Shown here: positions 23,301 to 38,300 of the stretch, one piece after another
Position numbering within the stretch: the first letter of the stretch is position 1
Layout: every line of letters begins with the position of its first letter
Assembly: GCF_037975245.1 (NCBI RefSeq)
Contig: NC_092578.1
Location: 1,871,001 to 1,935,000 of the forward strand
Direction: 5' to 3'
From: Apostichopus japonicus
Lineage: Eukaryota > Echinodermata > Holothuroidea > Aspidochirotida > Stichopodidae
DNA length: 64,000 nt
The notes under the pieces: model-generated
Told to the model about the DNA's origin: nothing
Databases searched by the model: none
What the model saw: the letters and a program-made list of their open reading frames with translations, nothing else
Translations under genes and position numbers: made by a program

Positions 23301-26300
23301 AACTTTATCAAACCAACAAGGGATCATTCAGAGAAAAAAAAAGATCAAAATTGATCAAAGCCAAGAAAATTAAACTCCTAGAGTACTTTTTCACCGATGA
23401 AAATGAATGAGAACAAAAATTATAAAATTAAACAAAAATTAAAAATTATAAAATTATAAATAATTCCATTGGATTCTCAACATTTTCTCACAGATTTGTC
23501 CAGACAATTTTCCACTTTTTCCTTGATTTTTTTTCAAAGAAACTTGACCAGTTGAGCTAAATGAACAACTTATTCTATACTTATACACAGTATATTACAT
23601 ATATATTATACATAGTATATCACATATATTAAACATATATTATACATTTATATACATATATTGTACATTTATTATACTTATATTTTACATTTATTATACA
23701 AACAGTATATATTATACATTATATACCATGTATATATTATACATACAGTATATTATTATACATAGGATACCACATATATTGTACATTTATTGTACATTTA
23801 TTATACATACAGTATATATTATACATTATATACTACATATATATTATACATACAGTAGTGTACTGCATAGATTTTACACATTTATTATACATAAATACTA
23901 TACATACAGTATATATTATACATAATATACTGATACTATGTGATACCAGGAACTAATTTCTCCAGGCCTGACTGCAAGTAAAACCTCACTAGTAGTAGCA
24001 CGGGCATTGCTTTTCAGATGAGACCAGGTTGTACATCAGGAACTAATTTCTCCAGGCCTGATGCAAGTAAACCTCACTAATAGTAGCACGGTTAATGAAA
24101 TTAATTGACCTTGTTAATGAAATAGTTTAATAATCCACACAGCAATGATCCTATTTAGTGGTTATTTGCAGACAGTATTGTTCATAACCAATCAACACTT
24201 AACCTATTAATCTATGTTATTAAAAGTTGCATACCAAATATTAGAGCAGTTTAACCTAGGAAAAGTGCACTTTAATAAAGGTCGGATGGTGATTACAATC
24301 GAACGGCTGCAGCCAAATTCCGAAACGTTTCGCTGTGTCGTGGCCTGAAAAGGTTGCGAATCGCTGGTTTGAGCTATAAATGTAGTTCTGCCTTTAAGCT
24401 ATCTAGTATTAACAACTTATGATTAACTCAAATCAACAACTATCAACTCAAATCAACTATCAACTCAAATCAACTCAAATCAACAATCAACAAAACCATC
24501 AACTCAACAATCAAAATCTGATAGAATGGCACAATAAACTAGTTAACATTTTGGTCTTGAACGACAATCTCCTGCTGTACATTTCAGAAGTCTTCAAAAC
24601 AAATGGGCAAACATAAATGTCATGCACTAAAGACAATTGCACAGAGCCTTTCATCATAGCGCATGAAGTTTTATAGCTCTACATTTCTAAGATTCATCCA
24701 TACAACACGAGCAAAAATTCTACATACAGTACAGAGATTTCAGAAACCAAAATGTCGAGATCATGATCACGCCAAACCCCAGGACTTCCGTTTAAATGAA
24801 ATTTAAACTCCCAATTGCTAACTGATTATTGTTAATACTAACTGGTATCCTTTTCCTCTTCCTTTGTTATATTCCGTCTTTAGTTTTGCCTCTTTTCCTT
24901 TCTTTGTTCCCGGACAATAATCACACGTCTACACTCATCATTGTCTATATACTTCTCAACTCCTCGACTCGACCAATTCTTGTATATTTACCTACCTCTA
25001 CGGTCCCGTGTGGACTCTTTCTGCATTTTACAATTATGGAAATAAACCTTGCAACTCAAAAATAATCAATCTTTGAATGTACAGTATCCTGTTAAATTGC
25101 AATATGTTATTGATTATTAACAGCTAATGTCATTATCAATGTGATCGAGAGTAGTGAGTCATAAATCGTTGACATTTGTCTGTCATTGTGAGGCTCACAA
25201 TGTGAGCTGTATATGTATACCCTGCATGTTAGAACAGAACGCTAGGTGATTCTCTTAACAGTAACGGGCACGATAGGACATCGTCGTAGGGATGACGACC
25301 GTACCATACCAACATCGACCACAGATACAGAATGGAAGAGGACTCCTCATCCACCTAGCTGGTCTACCACCTGTACAAACATTAGAACTGTCTGCTTGTT
25401 TATAGCTCAAATGATTCAACTGTGACAGTCAACTGTCATAATGACAAAAACAAGCCATCTACTGTAAGTTGCCATGACAACAGATGAAAAGAGAATTTAT
25501 TTATAATAGTACTTAGCAACTTTAGGAATGAGGGAATAATAAAACTGCCAGTTGCGAATTCCTAAACCAACAGTTTTCAACTTCTTAACACCTATTTTAG
25601 TTTAAGTGGTAAATTCCTTTCGATTTAAGGAAGTTAAAAAGTAAGACGTTTACCTATACAAATAATGGCTCTTAAATCATATAAATGTTTAGACGTAGTT
25701 GTATGCATGAACATGTCACAGCAATAAATTTTCAAATTAATGATTACCAGGCTTGGTTTTGATATTCTTGTTGTAATATATGGATATAGATTACTTTTTA
25801 AGGTGCTCAAATATCAAAACAGATGAATCAACAGCTTCAAGAAAATGCCCCAAAATGTTGTTTAAACATCAAATTTACCTGCGACAAACGTACCAGTGTT
25901 TAAAACCAAACTAACACAGCACAGAAATGGTATAGAGACTGAGTGATGGCTCGGTAAACAAACAAACAAAACAGATTGAGGTCTCTTTAATACTTTTGTA
26001 AATAATCCAGGGGTTCTCAATAAGGGATTCCTGACAAATTCCTGCCCACGAAAAAAAGAAAGAAAAAAAATCAGTCAACAGATTTGCACTAGTTGAGCCA
26101 TGCGCACCCAAAGGACCTTAGACTTGATCACGCTATACCCAGGCTGCTATCACTATTTTGGGGCAGATTTTGATTTTATAGAACAGGGATTTTCCGAGCT
26201 TTGTTCGAAGTGTTGAACATTTCCGGTAAATAAGCTAGTCGTCCGTCGGACAACCTATGCAGGGTTTTTAGGTTGTTCGTCAAGAATTTTGGTCATCTCG

Positions 26301-29300
26301 GACGATCAGATCAGAGGATCAGACAGCCATTAAATTTGAGCCCTGCTAATACACCCTACACATTACATAAATATTAAATACTAGCTAGTACTTATCCTGT
26401 ACTAGTGACAGTATATTTCATTAAATCTTTGAAGGAATAATGTGTACAAAGATACTAGCATGTTTATGTATTTAGACCAGAGAGTACCTGCACATACCTC
26501 ACATATCTGTACATTGATTTCTTGAGTAATGTAAATTAATATTGGTCAAAGTCTGTTATAAGTTACTGTAGGCACAATAGCAGGATTTAGGTTTAACATA
26601 TATGAGTATATGGGAGACATTTAAGCGAGAAGTGTGGTACATTTAAATATTTATTTCTGAAACTAATATGTCTTTATTACACTTGGTATTGAGTCCAAAA
26701 TCTCAGTTCCAAACCAAGAAATCGTTTGACTTGTTATTAAACCTTCAAGCAAACTACTAAAATAGGCAAAGTCTACACAGCTGTGCCAGACAACACGGGA
26801 AAAAATGAAATTTTACTTCCTATGTTGACAAGTAATTACTACGCAGGTCAAAGATCAGAAGATTCAGTTACACTTACATGACCTTTGACCTTTCCAACAG
26901 GTGTCCACCAAACAAAATTGGGGGTTCTTACATTATAAATAGGATATGAAATCAATCTATGCACTCACATGTATATTGCAGACCTGTCCTAATTAAAGAG
27001 TAAAGACACTAATTGATGCAATCCCATGACATTCTGATTAAGTGTACCTTTATAAGAGCTGTTCTCATATGACTGATATAACAGCAGCTGTTGTAGGCAT
27101 ACAGAATGTACAATCGGAGTCCCCCTCATATTTAAGTCATTATAGTCAGAAATTACCATTATTTTTAGCTTTTCTGAATTCTTTGAATGACAGTTCTAGA
27201 TTATAAACCCTTTATACCCCTACAGTACATATACAGTATCTATATATATATATTGCACGCCTAAACTTTCAGTTTTATACTTTATTTATATTTAATTTTA
27301 TATAATTAGAAATAATGGCTATTTTCATCACGTTCTCACTGGCATTTCCTGAATTACAACACACATCAACTTCTTAATTTACAGGCTTTTGAGAGCAGCC
27401 GAAATAATATGTGCTGATAATTAGCAGAACCTAAGGGTATGGGTTGGGTAAGGATATGGGTAAGGGTAAGGGACCTAAGGGTATGGGTTGGGCATGGAAA
27501 TCATTACGATGACAACTGTGACTGATTTACCATGTGTTAATGTTCTCAATGTCTACTGGCAGAAAATGCTGGTGATTTTTTTCCCCTACTGGCAAACTGG
27601 CAAATTAATCAAGAATTAATGTTGTTTCCTACAAATACAGGCCTGTAGATACACAGTTTGGTAATAACATGTTTTTTTGCTCTCTTCAAGTAATATTAAA
27701 TATCTAGGGCTGATATTACAACAGGTTAAATCACTTGATGGACTGTAGAGTTGTAAGTACTTAAAACAAAGCAATGTTATTTAAGTAAATTAGCCATCTA
27801 ACCAGGGGCCGTTCTATAGTATCGCTGCCAGCATGTACAGTACAACAAAGGTTTGTTTATCTCTTCTCTGGGACGCTGGTGCATGACGTTAAGGAAGTCG
27901 TTAGTTGTCTTTTCAGGAACAATAACGTTACCATGACGATTAGCTGTGGACAAAAATTAAAAGTACCATCCCTGAGGTAGTGTTCATCAAAACACAGGTC
28001 TAATGAATACCTCCGTTTAACACAAATGTTTTTGTCTTCTCAAACAAAGGTGTTGATGAATATAAATTTGATATCTAATAAACAATATAATCTGTATGGG
28101 ATACAAAAAGGGTGTGCTACATGTTGACGCAGTGAGGTATTATATATATCTCAGTCCATAAACAGTTATAATCGGCTTATGCATATGCATGAGCCGACTT
28201 TACACCAACAATTTTGTGATTCAACTTTTTAACTGCCTGAGGTATAGCATACAACCACAATGGAGGTCCCATACAGAGGTGACTTTATACAATGAGTATA
28301 ATAAACGGTTCCTCTTGACATAGTGTGTGATAAGTATAGAGGGAATTGTTGGGAGGAGATCAGAAGGGACCAGTTACCATGGAGATCAAAGCTAAATAAT
28401 TTACAACATAGCAACTGACACTGTACATATAACAAGAGTGTTGCAATGAGGGGGCTGGTATAGGGCAGTGTAGTACAGTATCCAGTACATGCACTCTTTA
28501 TTGTACCTGGGAACAGCCCAAGATAATGTGCATGTTACCAGGGAGTTGTAACTCCCTGATGTTACGTCCTTTAAATCTTTAACAGCTTCAATAGACATCT
28601 TCGTCCCAACCAGTCCAGCTAGTATGATCCAGCATACCCAGGGCCATTTCCCTATATACTTCGTAACCACACTTAACAAAATATAATAATTCTCAGATTT
28701 AACCGAACATGGTTTCCTTGTTACTATATCTAAACAGCTTCCAATGAATATCAAAAAGAGAAATACATGGCTCAATTGGGCATAAGTTTGGTTAATAAGT
28801 ACTACAATAAAACAAAGCCTTTTTCACGTTATTATCCAGTCATTTCACAACACCTGCCTCCTGTCTCTCCCAACCCCCCCCCCCCCATCCCTCCTCCCTC
28901 CAAAAAAGCAAGTAAATTCCTGATGATTCTTACAGCATGGTATCCAACTGCCAAAAGTCCTGAAGGGAACTTCTTTGAAATAAAACTGTCAAGCACTGTC
29001 CCCCTTTAACCCACCTCCCCTGTGCATTTGACCTACTTTGTATGATGTCACAATCCTATCATGTGACATTTCTCTCATAAAGATAGTAATATGTTACCCA
29101 ATCGGATCTTGCACTGTGAATAGTCCTGAACGATTCAACCACAAATGCCTTTGCCAGTCTTCAGTCTAGACCCTAGTCTAAACGATAACGTCAGTAAAGA
29201 TGAGCGTGGAAGATCGGTTAAACTAAGTCAAGCCGGGTAAATACTTTTCCATTTGATGAAATATTTACAAATTAGGTCAGGTTATAGGAAGACAATTAAG

Positions 29301-32300
29301 ATTATGAAACTCATATTGACTTACAAATGAAAAATGAAAAAAAAAAAAACAGAAAACTTTTAAATACTGGAAAAATCAAAGCAGAAAGTGGACAATTGCA
29401 ATAATCAACTTTGATCTCTTCACCAACAATGGTGTTTGTGGGTTATTAGATTATTAATTATCATAATAATTATGACTTTTACTATTCAATATAGTTTAAA
29501 ACTGTCATGGAATTTTAATATGACCAAGTATTACTAAGCTAGGACCGCCCCTGAGTATACGGGGTTGTGAAAGTTATTACAGATTGACCTTTGACCTTCC
29601 AACACTCTGACAAAGTTTAGTGTGAATGCTCCCAGATCAAGGAGACCCAAAATCACTACAGACCAAACTACATGTTCTGTTTGAATTGTGCAGTTTTCAA
29701 GTTATGGTATACATGTTAATTTACGCAGCAGATTTTGTTCCAACTTCTAATGATACTTTTGACATTTATTCTTTGTGAAATTTATCATCGGATGTCCAAC
29801 ATACTGTATTTCTTGCGAAATGTTCAACCAAAGTTTGAAGTAGCTTGACTTTCATGAGTTCTATGTGTTGAGAAGACAGGACATATTATTATAGATTCAT
29901 CATGAACTGTCAGATACAATAAGTGTTAAGTAGGCCTAGCACTATCACCAATGATTATAGTACAAGTAGGTTACAGACGGAATGTTGAATGTTGAAACAC
30001 AAGAATATGAATATTCAGTGATTCACCACAAACGATCACATCTGCAGCGTTCCCAGTGATCAAACGTGAAGGCGAGAGAGAGATTTGTGATATGAACTAT
30101 TTGTGGTTCTGTATACACCAGTTCGAGACTCAAGATGGGGATGGGATGGGGGGGCCGGGGGGATAGAGGGCTGTTAGCTATTCATTTGGGATCATGACCT
30201 ATCTATTTTTGTGACACAAATCTATTTTATGTCTGTGAGATGATCAATAGAACAGTATTGCAACCACAACCAGCTTTCAAACAACTCAAAAGTTTGACAA
30301 CAAGATTTCTTGACACTTAATAATATTGATGTTCAGTTTTAACAATTGTGCCATTGAATATCTTTCCCTGTCACCACAAAAATCAACAAACCCTGAATTA
30401 GGTTGTTATAAATAGCTCATGATGGGAGGTTACAGAGGATGTAATCCATACCAAACTTGACTTTAACTGTTCCTCCATCATCCAGTAACTTTTCTTCTTC
30501 ACCAATCACTTGGCTGACATCCCATAGCCACAAGCTAAATGTCAGTTCAAAAATCACAACTGCCATGTATGGTAATAGCCCTTGTTGAAGGATTCTTTAA
30601 AATTGACCTCCTAACACCCTAACCAGACAAGAAGGAAATGCTTGCCACTGGCGATATTGATACCTGTTGCACACAGAGATGGCATTGTAAGATATTAGGT
30701 TACTATTAAAAGTACTGTGCTACCAGATTGGAAAGCAGGGAGTTGTTATGGAACAACTCCCTGATTGGAGTGGCCTCTGTGAAAAATGCAAAAACAACTC
30801 AATATATGCCACAATCATTCTGAAGAATATAATTCTATAATATCCAGATGGAATTATTGTGTACTTTGTTTTTCAGGGATATTATTCATAGGCATAATAC
30901 CCAATGGTCACTTCTTGACCATGGAAGTAATACTTCTTGGACACTAACTGCTGTCAGGAAATGAATGTCATGAGTTTGAAATCCTATTTGAAGCAGGCTA
31001 ACTGTGCATTACCACTTTGTTTACCAAACAATATAGCCACAGTACAGTATGTTGATGTCAAAGGTCACATGCCTCTTGTACTTAATATCAGTATGTTGGT
31101 AAAGTCATAAAATAGTAGTGACAGGCACTTGGCCTATAATTCAACACTCCTAATTTTCCTGGAATTATATCTTAGAAATATAAGGTCAGAATCTCTGAGA
31201 TGGTAGGCTACTTTTTGAGAAGTAATTTTGGGCATATTTTAAAATTAACTTTAGGCCAATGCTAATGACATTTGGGGGGGGGGGGGTGTTAGTAGTGTTA
31301 AACATGTTAATAAATCATCTGTGTATGCTGTACAATAAGAGTGCTTTGGTTATCAGAAGATAGGTAAGCCAGGATCTTGCCACTGATTTCTTTGATCAAC
31401 CAAAAAAAAAGAAAAAATAACCTTCACACATAAGGCCAACTCCTATTCCTGCATAAAAAAAAATCTCTAATAAAATCCTCCAAAATAGCAAAACAACTAA
31501 CATACACATATATTCAGTATACTGACCTTGTCTACAACAGGACTATTATTACTGTTAATACTTCAACTATCTATGTATTTATTATTGATATCCATATCTA
31601 CCTGTGTGATGTTTGTTAACTAGTTTATTCCTTCCTGTTTAATCATGCAGTACTCATATTAAGTATGTTTTTAGTTCAAGGAAACAGACCTTTAACAATC
31701 TAGAACATATGTGTTGCATATAATGATCTAGAACACATATGTTATCACAAAATCCTTTTCTTAGGCTGCTTTCATGGAGATTTCCTGCTTTCAGATGTAA
31801 TGAATATTCCATTCGCTGTAGTAAATGTTTGAATAACCTATGTCCTACATCTTCACTGACCATTCATGTACTGTACATTTAAGTTAGAACATATTGCAGC
31901 TGAAACTACTGCAAGAGGAAAGATTAGCCCATGAAGTGAGTCGGTTAAGCGGTGCACTGTTCGACCACTTACGGTCATCAGTATTGGCCCTATATAATAT
32001 GCTAGAACTTAAGTCAAATAAACCCCAAAACTAGACTAGGAAATGTGCGTTAGTGTTGTAGGAGACAGGTAAGAGAGGAGTGAAGTAAATCCATCACTCT
32101 TTTTCCAATTATTTTTCACTCATTGCAGTTACTTGCTTTAACTTATTACTCCTAAACTCGGACACTAACTTTGAAGGGTCAGAATCTCAAAGTGAATTCT
32201 TTTCAAATTATTTTTAATATCTTTTACCGAGTCTGAAAATTCTGATGCAGTACCGATGGCCTTTATGACCGGATACAGGCTAGACTTTGGAAATTTTACA

Positions 32301-35300
32301 GGACACCCAGGACTGCCCAAGCAGCAAAGTGGAATATCCACCCACAATGTTTATGCAATGAAAGACAAAGTGCTTTTTAATGTAACAGAACTGGTCATCA
32401 CTCACATATGAAGATAAGTTTGGTCAGGTCGGTTCCAACCAAAACTTAAGTTACATTGTGTCAGCCCTTGTGTCAACCCTTAAAAAGCAGCCCTTTGGTA
32501 AAGTATGCAACAAGACATGGCTTAGGTTACACTTAGCTATGGATGGACTTGTGCAGTATGTCTTGGACAGCATTTGAGTATCACACATATTCCAGCATAA
32601 TACTGTGCTAAAATTATCATAGCATTTCGATCACTGGAGTTATTTGATCTGCGAACAAATCTTTACTTGTTTTCGCTCTCACACAGGGTTGAGATATATC
32701 CAGGGATGTCATCTATAATATCAACTGAGGACAACTTATATATTGACATTCTTCTTCCTGAATGAGGCAAAAACAACCAGCTGAATTACAGTCGTACAGA
32801 CTCAAAACACAATTAAATTACAATTGCTGTGTAAAATGATGTAGTGTGCAGAACACTCATATCCATCAAGCAGTCCTGTACAAACAAAGGTCATTGCACG
32901 AATTCTGTTATTCACATGTATGTTGCCTTGATGATTTAAGTCTTTCACAGGTAACGGCCAAATACAGAGCAATGTTTACTCAGGGAATGTTATATGAAAA
33001 TAAGATGATGAAAATGATTGCTGTTTAATTGAATTGTAACAATGTTTGTGGGGGTTTCAAACTTCTGCAGTATAGTTACTGTATGGTCGCAAGATATCAT
33101 AAAACTCACTGATTTATATATTTAGGAGTGACAAGCTTACCTGTCTCCTCACAACCTTAGCACCTCATTCTACCGTGGCTAGTATGCCCTGGTAATCTTT
33201 TAACACTGTGCACCCTCAGCGACCGGCTCCTCCGGTCGTTGCCCTTCCTTCTCATTCTACCATCCAAAGTGTTTACAGATAGTTATAGTTCATGGTCAGT
33301 TGCATGTTGTCAAGCTAGCTGTATATCATAATCAAGTGCAGAACAACTGTGTCAAATTGCTAGAGATTATAATCCTTTTTCCCTCCAATGTCACAATATC
33401 ATCTATCCTGGACTATGCGCATACTGTGCATTATTCTCATTATCCCACAACAGGGTTTCCCCTGGGATTCCTTATCTGAAAAAGTGATAACTGTTTGTGA
33501 CAATGAAAGGTGTGAGCATACCTGAGAGGGAGGGGGGGGGGGGCTCTGGGGTGTATGGTCACCAGGAAAAGATTGTTAAACATCCTAATGTCAATCATCC
33601 TAACAATGAATTTGATAAAAACGTTGTGTTAAATAGGCAGAAGAACTCTTTATTTGTTGCTATAATTCAGTGTTCACAACTTATTTTTCAATGTTAAGAT
33701 GCTGGCATGGGTTGGATTGCAACATCGCATTTTGACCTTCTCGGAAACAGAGAGGTGGCGATGTTGCTATTATTTTTGCGAGGCGCTCGCAAAAAATGAC
33801 CATGATGAAGGATGAGCCTGGGGTAAAAATCACAGAACTTGGCAAAAATTGCGGTATAGGCTCCAGTTTGTGTATGCTACAGTGTGTTAGGATAATAGTC
33901 TGTCCCCGAGGTAAAAAAGAAATCACGGATATTCCACAGATTCGCGGAAAAAGCTCATGCCTGCACGATGGTCCAGATGGCAGTACATAATCATACTGCA
34001 GTAGCTTGTCCCACTTATCAAAACTGACTGTCAAAGTAAAGTGTACAAAAATCCAGCATGTGTCAACATCACTCTCCTCTGGACCACTAACTGTACAATC
34101 CCTCTTCATTGTCACTCTACCCCTCTAAGATCTACCTGAGAAAACAATTATATCTCATCAAAGTGTCATTTGTCTCATGGTCAACATTTAACCAAAGTGT
34201 AATGACATCTGCTATTCAAAACAGTTGACCAGCAAGAGCCAGCATGTCGCTAAAACAATGATTGGTCATTTCATCCAGGTAATTTCATCCAGGTCATAAT
34301 TGGCTCGTTAGCAGGCGATATATGAGTGACAACAGTAGAGATGATTAGAATGGGGATCTAATGAGCAATCTCCACGAAACAGTGTTGTTCTGAGAAATGC
34401 TAGATATTTAGATCCTGTATCGTTCACACGAAATGACCTTTTTAGTTTTAACCACATAATGTACTTCCTTGATGTAGTACATCATTTAACATTGGCGCTA
34501 GTTATGGTTCAATATATAAGATGAACAAATCCCAAATACAGTTAAAATATAGTCTTAATTCATTTAGAAGACATCATATCTTAAGTGTTCTTTCATTTAT
34601 TAGACTGAAAGGTTTGAGCCATCAATCCAGTCTGAAAATTACCTCACAGAGCTCTACGTCCTGTGCTTGAATATTCAACTTTAATTAATTTTTTAATTGT
34701 TAATTTTTTATAAATTTTATTAATTTCATATACTTTGTTATTAATTTTGATCATAGATCAGAGATTTCAAAACGTTAACGCTGGAATGATGAAGTTTCTG
34801 ACATTACCTAGAACTGGCAATGGTCTTTGTAACAATACCTTTCAAAAATATGAAAAGAAAAACATAAGGATATTGTAAGATTTGACATCTCCTCGAAAAA
34901 AGGGCATTCTCCTTTAACATGATCAACATTTAAACCAATGAACCATACAAATGTCACAATGCTGTTTTGGGACATTCAGTAAAAGTATTTCTATCATACA
35001 AGATTAAGATAATAGTTGGCTTTGCTGGCTCCTCCAATCAAACAAAACTTTGGCACTGAATTCTAAACTTAGAGGGCACATAGCCAAGCAGATGCAATTC
35101 CTTCCACAGAAAATTTCAGATGTCAGTTTTAACAATTATTACAGAGAGAAGAATTTACTGACAGACAATAGACATACAACAGAGGTCAATCATATCAAAT
35201 CTTATTAGGAAGCCATCGCAAATAACTGGCAATGTAAATCCTCACCTAGCCTAAAGTCAGGAGTCAGTACAACTTAAGTCATACATCATAAAGATCTCTT

Positions 35301-38300
35301 CCCAAAACCATTACCAGCCACGCAGGCAAATAAGCCAGGCTATCATCTAATATAATCTCATCAAGGTAGTAAAAATACTTCCTCCATCTGATAAGACTCT
35401 TAAAAAAAAGAAATTACAACTCCCTATCAAAGTTTCTGTCATTTCATTCACCACTTTCTAATTTTTTTTTCTTCTTCAGCCCAAGAGATCTGAAAAGCAC
35501 AAGGACTATCTTTGTCTCAAATCTCCCAGCAGCTCAGCGGGAGAAAGCTTACCTTCCTTCCGCTAATGGGAAACAAGGGAAGTGAGAGACTTTGTCACAT
35601 GCATGGGATATCAGGAAGAGGGAGATAAACATTGCTTCTTGCGTGACCTAACATTTCCTTAAAAATAACAAGAATATACCCACATCCACATTTATGATTC
35701 ATAATTTAATACATACTTATTTGACAGTATTCTGTTATTGTATCTGTTTTTTTTTATATAAAGTTCAGACTATTGGTTTAACTGCTACTTACAAAGTTCT
35801 GTTAGATGTCAAAACATTCTGGTCTGAACAAAATGCAACAATGCTGGTCAATCTCCACTTGTTCATAACATGTCACTGCCACCCACTATATTACATGGTG
35901 GAGCATAAATCAAAGTTGTATAGACACACGCACACGCAGTTTAACTGTCCAATCACAACCAGACAATAACTCACCAGTGGGACTGGAAGAGGGGGGGGAA
36001 TAATTTATCCCATATCAACATGGTATACAAGATGGTCAGTTGCTATTCAAGTGTAAAGATGTATGTTTTCTACACAGGAACTATTTTATTCAATAAGAGA
36101 ACAAAATCAGAGTCTTCACAAAATGCTACACTAACTTTGGACACTAAATAATGTCCCAGGAATGGGGGGGGGGGAGGCTGACATCAGAACTTTTCTTATA
36201 TGTCGCTCATCTCCTGTTATTTATACAGAAGTCTAAATGCATTCTGTGCCTTGATTTGTTCCTAAAGGATATTGGGTCATTCCAGCCAAATCATCCAAGG
36301 GATCTCCAGATGACCCTCTCAGATTTGGAAACATTATATCGGACCAAATTCTGTTTTTTTCACATGGAATGATCCTGTTCGTTTGTTTACCATTCAACCC
36401 CCCCTCCTACCCGTCCCTCTCACCCATGTAACTTGAACTGCCTTCAATTGTCTTCATATGTCCACCTCCCCAACCCTCTCCCCCAACCCTCTCCCTCAAC
36501 CCTCTCCCCCACCCCTCTCCTCCACCCCACTCCCCCACCATCCCCAGTCCCTCTTTGCCGAGTAACTTTTATTGCCTTCGCTCACCTACTGATTCAGGAG
36601 TAGAGATAGTGTACTGATGATATTACCCGCTATTGACATATAGTCAAAAACTGTTCCCAGTAAAATCTGAGACCTGGCTGGCTACCCCTGTTACACAATG
36701 ACTCAATACCACTGCTAATGGGGACTACCATATATGTACATGCATCCATCAGTATGGAAAAACAAACAGGCATGGAAAATGTACAGACAGGCTTTGACAA
36801 ATCACTTTACTCTAGTAATTTCAAATTCCATGAGCATTTTATCGCCAGAGAAAGACCCAGTTGGGTCTGATTAGCAATCCAGCTATTTCCTGTTTTGTTT
36901 AGACTTACAGTATGTGAAGGGAATGTCATCTACTGCAGATGTCTGGTACACGCATGATTTATGGATATGGAAGACATCATCAAAATCCATAAAATAAATT
37001 CTTATTAGCCGACTTAAATCATGTAAAAACATGATGGCTATATATTTATATATATAGTATCTTCTCAGAGTTTATTCTATGACATGGTACTGACAGTCAA
37101 GAAAAACAGAGAGATTATTGGTTCACAGCTGGATGACAACACCAGCACAAATATAACCTGGGCAGGGAACTATAATTACATCAGCTCGTAAATCATAAAA
37201 CAAGGCAAGTCCCCATTAGGTAGTTGGGAGACAGGTAAGCGAGGAGCAAGTAAATTTCAAAGTATCTGCATTAAATTCTATTTATGGTACATGACCTAAT
37301 GAGGTGATACAGTTTCCCTTTTTTTGCAAAGTAATTGCTTTGATGGTACACTTACCCTAAAGAGGTGAGTACAGTCTGCACGTCATGCAGTCGTCCATGA
37401 GTCAGGGCAAATCTTTAAGGATGCTTTTCATCTTGTCCAACGGACAACCAAGGCTTACCGTTTGGTCGTCCAAAAAAACAACAAATTTGGTTGTCCCAAA
37501 AGAACCAATATGTACACTATACTGCTGTGGTAGAGATGTACTGATTTGTTGGATAGCAAGATAGCTTTGAGCTTCTAAAAGTCCTGTTTTTTGGAAATGG
37601 ATCATAGGCCTACTATTATTTTTGTAATATTTCAATATCTCCAAAGATATGGAGCATGATTCCAATTTGTCAGTTTACATATTTGAGGGGATTTAGATGC
37701 AGTCTAATCTGAAGTAAACAACTAGTGGTCTGCAGATGATTAGGTGTCAACATACAGTACAGTACCTCCTTTAACTACTGTACAGAAGATTAGACATATA
37801 TCTATCTATATATATATACATCATTTACAGTTTATTTAAAACTTAACTAATCTTGTTCCCTAAATGTTTGATTTCCTTATAGTTTTTTCATAACTTATAA
37901 ACTACAGTATCACCAATAAAGTTGTTTCTGGGCGTACTGTTTTTCATGGCCACTTCACACTTTATCTGTTTCGGTACGTATCTACAAAAGTCAAACAGTT
38001 TTCTTTGTATCGTCCAATCGTCATCAGGAAGGGAGGTAAGATCCAGTAATTTCCCCATTTTGTGCATTTGATAGGTAATCACTTCCTCTCAATGTCACAT
38101 CGCTGAGTATCAGGTAGCCGTAACAATGTCCTTAAATTTGAATTGAACTCATCACGATGAGTCTATCAGAACTATACACCCTTAAATTTAATACTAAGGA
38201 CAGGAATCGAGGGGGATTCATTCTTCCGTTCGTTTTTAACTACAGTTGATATTCAGCGAAACATGTGCTTGTATGCAGTATATCCTGAAATGTTTCCTTC

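Larger units (their letters stand above)
24516..28500 (-). other. DRAK intron 3, middle part A
   Basis: Mostly unique-looking AT-rich DNA. It contains a hAT-like left end (26012), one member of a CAGGGC-ended family on the minus strand (end at 26345), a GACCTTTGACC repeat scrap (26876-26925), a GGGTAAGGGT minisatellite (27431-27495) and a 26-bp palindrome (28172-28197). Confidence 0.55.
28566..31900 (-). other. DRAK intron 3, middle part B
   Basis: Intronic DNA with poly-C (about 28876-28886), a GACCTTTGACC-type repeat (29575-29720), a G-rich run (30138-30165), a second palindromic micro-insertion (30736-30763) and poly-G (31274-31286). No gene is supported. Confidence 0.55.

Noticed and set aside
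27431-27495. Interstitial telomere array
   Set aside because: The units are GGGTAAGGGT/GGGTATGGGT variants without consecutive TTAGGG.
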